Origin: Pedobacter sp. PLR
GTDB taxonomy: Bacteria > Bacteroidota > Bacteroidia > Sphingobacteriales > Sphingobacteriaceae
Assembly: GCF_026239675.1 (NCBI RefSeq)
Contig: NZ_JAPIVQ010000002.1
Span: forward strand, 744,001-808,000
DNA length: 64,000 nucleotides
Direction of reading: 5' to 3'
Below, in pieces: positions 61,962 through 64,000 of this stretch. Position numbers and translations under genes: made by a program. How positions within the stretch are numbered: position 1 is the stretch's first letter; the number at the start of each line of letters is the position of its first letter. Below the pieces are notes generated by a model. It saw only the letters and a list, made by a program, of their open reading frames with translations. It was not told where the DNA came from and did not search any database.

Positions 61962-63797
61962 CTAATTGTTAGGTTTTCCTAGCGCTTCAGCTTCTTTTTT
62001 CTTTTTTAAAGCTTCCACCTCAGCGTCAAATTTGCTGCGTAATTCTTTGTACTCTGTAGAGCTTTGAAGTGCTTTCGCTTCAGCTATTTTTTTCTTGAAT
62101 TCCGGTGAATTAACATAATTCCTGGTCGTTTCAGCATTTTTACGGATATCTTCCTGTTGTTTCTTCCACTCCGGAGAATCAAATTTCTTTCTGATTTCCT
62201 CGGCATTTGCACGGATATCTTCCTGTTGTTTCTTCCATTCCGGAGAATCAAATTTCTTTCTGATTTCCTCAGCATTTGCACGGATAGCTTCCTGTTGTTT
62301 CTTCCATTCCGGCGAATCAAAATGCTTTCTCATGGCCGCTGCATTGGCAACAATGGCTTGCTGTTGTTTTTTCCATTCCGGAGAATCAAACTGCTTCCTG
62401 ATCATTTCTGCATTTTTTTGAATGTCAAGCTGCTGTTTTTTCCATTCCGGCGAATCAAATTTCTTTCTGATCTCCTCTGCATTTTTACGGATGGCTTCCT
62501 GTTGTTTTTTCCATTCCGGAGAGGATAGGAAGGCCAGACTGGCACTGGTCGCACTATCTGCCATAAACACACCGTCTCCAAGACTGTCAGGATAGTAATA
62601 ACTTCGCTGACCATTGTTATTTGTGGTAATTACCACGCGGTGTTTCTTTTTGTTTTTTGTGGTGTCCACACGCAAGGTTGTCGCCTGCCTGGCAATTTTC
62701 AAAGATACGGCCTCTGGCTTTTGGAATTTAAGGCCTACACCTGCGATCTCCATATCAGGGGCCGCTGCTGCTGTGGTAACCATCATTTTTTCTGCTTTTG
62801 AGGGCTTTACCCAGGCCAGAGAAATCACGGTGATAATGGTTAACGTGATGGCAAAGAACTGCTGCTTTGCATTCATATAATTCGTTTTCATGTCTGTAAT
62901 TCTTTTTATACGTTGATACAAATGTTGATTTTTTCCTGTTGCCGCCATAGAGAGGGCAGGAGCAGATTTGTCTTTCAGAATTTCCAGCTTTAGCAAGGCA
63001 TGAGCATACGTTACCGGCGTCCCGGTAAGTTGTACAACCAGGTCATCACAGGCATGTTCACGTTCAATATTGATGAACCTGCCGCTGAGCCAGATGAAAG
63101 GATTAAAAAATAAAATGGTTTCTATACCGGTTTTAATAAGATTTAAGAGGTAGTCATTTCTGCGGATGTGAGAGAGCTCATGAATTAAAATGGCTTCCAC
63201 CTGTTTCAGGTCCAGCTGCGCAGCCAGGGCAATTGGAAACAAAACTATTGGTTTAAAATAACCCAACACCAGGGGTACATTGACCTTGTCAGAAAGGTAA
63301 AATCCAATCTGTTGCTGTAGCTTTAACTTGTTGCGCATTTCTTCGAAGATCGAGGTCCATGCCGCAGGAACTGCCTCATGGACTGAATTTTTAAGCTGCT
63401 GCATTTTTTGATAACCAGCCAGGAGAATAAGCAACTGAAACAACAAGCCAATCCCATATATACTCACCAGATAAGGGAAAAGCTGTTCCGCTTTGCTGCT
63501 GATATTCTGAGGTATGTTGTTCAGGTACTCATAATAAGCAGCGCTGATCATGAGCTCGGCACTCTGTTGAGTACCATTGGCCTGTGGAAGTTTGAATATG
63601 GAGAAAAAGGTGATGCAAAAGCAAACAAAGATGAGACATAATGCGCCGTAAGCCAGGTTGTGTTTCAGTCCGGACCTAAGCTTTGGAAAAGCAATTACGA
63701 TTAGGAATAGCAAGCCATAAATGATGGCGCCTTGCCATAAAGAATGGAATATACTCCAGCCGGTTGCTTTGATCAGGTTGTTTACTATTGCTTCCAT
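61962..63797 (-). CDS. BlaR1/MecR1-like M56-family membrane metallopeptidase with 23-residue repeat tail
   Basis: A 611-residue integral-membrane protein. The N-terminal half (1-330) has four to five membrane helices and the M56 zinc site: HELSH (His206, Glu207, His210) with IRRNDYLLNLI, and EREHACDD with Glu247 as likely third ligand. The last membrane helix is near 310-330 (QQFFAITLTIITVISLAWV). In BlaR1 the C-terminal part is a penicillin-binding sensor; here it is instead a Lys/Glu-rich region with six 23-residue repeats and a partial seventh (SPEWKKQQ-type), ending in a helical tail. The gene follows the blaI-type repressor by 22 bp. In this pair the peptidase usually inactivates the repressor after sensing a signal; the signal here is unknown. 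Confidence 0.9.
   Translation of the reverse strand: MEAIVNNLIKATGWSIFHSLWQGAIIYGLLFLIVIAFPKLRSGLKHNLAYGALCLIFVCFCITFFSIFKLPQANGTQQSAELMISAAYYEYLNNIPQNISSKAEQLFPYLVSIYGIGLLFQLLILLAGYQKMQQLKNSVHEAVPAAWTSIFEEMRNKLKLQQQIGFYLSDKVNVPLVLGYFKPIVLFPIALAAQLDLKQVEAILIHELSHIRRNDYLLNLIKTGIETILFFNPFIWLSGRFINIEREHACDDLVVQLTGTPVTYAHALLKLEILKDKSAPALSMAATGKNQHLYQRIKRITDMKTNYMNAKQQFFAITLTIITVISLAWVKPSKAEKMMVTTAAAAPDMEIAGVGLKFQKPEAVSLKIARQATTLRVDTTKNKKKHRVVITTNNNGQRSYYYPDSLGDGVFMADSATSASLAFLSSPEWKKQQEAIRKNAEEIRKKFDSPEWKKQQLDIQKNAEMIRKQFDSPEWKKQQQAIVANAAAMRKHFDSPEWKKQQEAIRANAEEIRKKFDSPEWKKQQEDIRANAEEIRKKFDSPEWKKQQEDIRKNAETTRNYVNSPEFKKKIAEAKALQSSTEYKELRSKFDAEVEALKKKKEAEALGKPNN
62109..62522 (-). repeat. Six tandem 69-bp repeats encoding 23-residue helical units
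   Basis: Protein unit: SPEWKKQQ-x-x-I-x-x-NAE-x-x-RK-x-FD, residues 426-563 of the M56 protein; a degenerate seventh unit (SPEFKKKIAEAK) follows. The codon pattern is well conserved between copies, so the array is recent or gene-converted. The heptad-like Ile/Ala/Phe spacing suggests a long periplasmic helix or coiled coil. Confidence 0.9.
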
Positions 63798-63819
63798 AAT
63801 GTGGTTCTTTACTAAAATG

Positions 63820-64000
63820 TTATTTGTCGCTTAGGTTGTCAAGATATTTTTTAATAGAATCTATTTCATCTTTACTGGCACTATGGTTTCCTAAAGCCTG
63901 CATCACCAAACGTGCTGCGGAACCATTAAATACATTGTCAATCATTTTACTCACGAGGTGTTGCTCGGTTTTCTCCTGATTAACCAATGCCCGGTAGATA
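63820..64000 (-). CDS. BlaI/MecI/CopY-family transcriptional repressor, C-terminal part
   Basis: The minus-strand frame is open from the window edge to a TAA at 63820-63822, 60 codons visible. The sequence matches the end of BlaI-type repressors: IYRALVNQEKTEQHLVSKMI, DNVFNGSAARLVMQALG and SKDEIDSIKKYLDNL, i.e. the cleavage/dimerisation part. The winged-helix N-terminus lies beyond the window. It is 22 bp upstream of the M56 peptidase gene, the standard blaI-blaR1 arrangement. Confidence 0.92.
   Translation of the reverse strand, partial: IYRALVNQEKTEQHLVSKMIDNVFNGSAARLVMQALGNHSASKDEIDSIKKYLDNLSDK

Noticed and set aside
62109..62522. CRISPR-like array
   Set aside because: Repeats are contiguous without unique spacers, of 69 bp (a multiple of three) and in frame within a coding sequence; no cas genes are nearby.
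62157..62528. 123-codon plus-strand reading frame with repeating RRIKFLSDF units
   Set aside because: It is the reverse complement of the 69-bp repeats that encode the M56 protein tail; periodicity alone keeps it open.
1..64000. tRNA, rRNA or mobile elements in the spacers
   Set aside because: No cloverleaf or T-loop sequence, no transposase or integrase motif and no terminal inverted repeats with target duplications were seen on either strand.

Overview
The window is chromosomal DNA of a Bacteroidota bacterium, most likely a Sphingobacteriaceae member close to Pedobacter. The phylum call rests on a SusC/SusD pair, signal peptides that mostly end in Ala-Gln, a giant protein with the C-terminal sorting domain of type IX secretion (T9SS type B), PorP/SprF, several upstream TAnnTTTG (-7) promoter elements and the lack of Shine-Dalgarno sites. 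The genus call is inference. No rRNA, tRNA, CRISPR array, insertion sequence or phage gene was seen.

Layout. 1-4087: end of a SusC/SusD nutrient-uptake operon with its terminator. 4169-6114: dipeptidase PepD and a small membrane protein. 6287-12142 (minus): a TetR regulator, a TonB-dependent receptor, a beta-helix lipoprotein and a diheme cytochrome. The last two match the paired families TIGR03805/TIGR03806, whose function is unknown, and a 23-bp palindrome lies upstream of the regulator. 12336-18646: OmpA-like lipoprotein, dGTPase, SelO, an ArsR regulator with a broken SRPBCC partner gene, a secreted protein of unknown function and a YhcC-type radical SAM enzyme. 18625-25481: SRPBCC protein, ammonium transporter with an outer-membrane porin, DUF4468-like protein, YkuK-like protein, a small basic protein, a DbpA-like helicase and a DUF1456 protein.

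25833-46172 is the most striking region. One 17.3-kb gene encodes a surface protein of about 5,770 residues: a long signal sequence, an L-type-lectin-like domain, Ig/PKD-like modules, 34 tandem DUF11 repeats and a T9SS type B sorting domain. It is followed at close spacing by PorP/SprF and by a PorE-like TPR/propeller/OmpA protein, so the three form a giant adhesin plus its presumed export and anchoring partners. Thirteen consecutive DUF11 repeats (7-19) are mirrored one-to-one by repeats 22-34 at an offset of about 5.9 kb, a record of a large duplication inside the gene.

46469-52158: ROK-family protein, ClpC and the ABC-F factor EttA. 52255-57738: periplasmic sugar-modifying cluster (TIM-barrel epimerase-like protein; divergently an FGE-like protein, a Gfo/Idh/MocA oxidoreductase, ApbE and a hydroxypyruvate-isomerase-like protein). 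57778-64000 (minus): PA0069-type radical SAM protein, a carboxypeptidase-regulatory-domain protein, RecN, and a BlaR1-like M56 membrane peptidase with a 23-residue repeat tail behind a BlaI-type repressor cut off by the window end.
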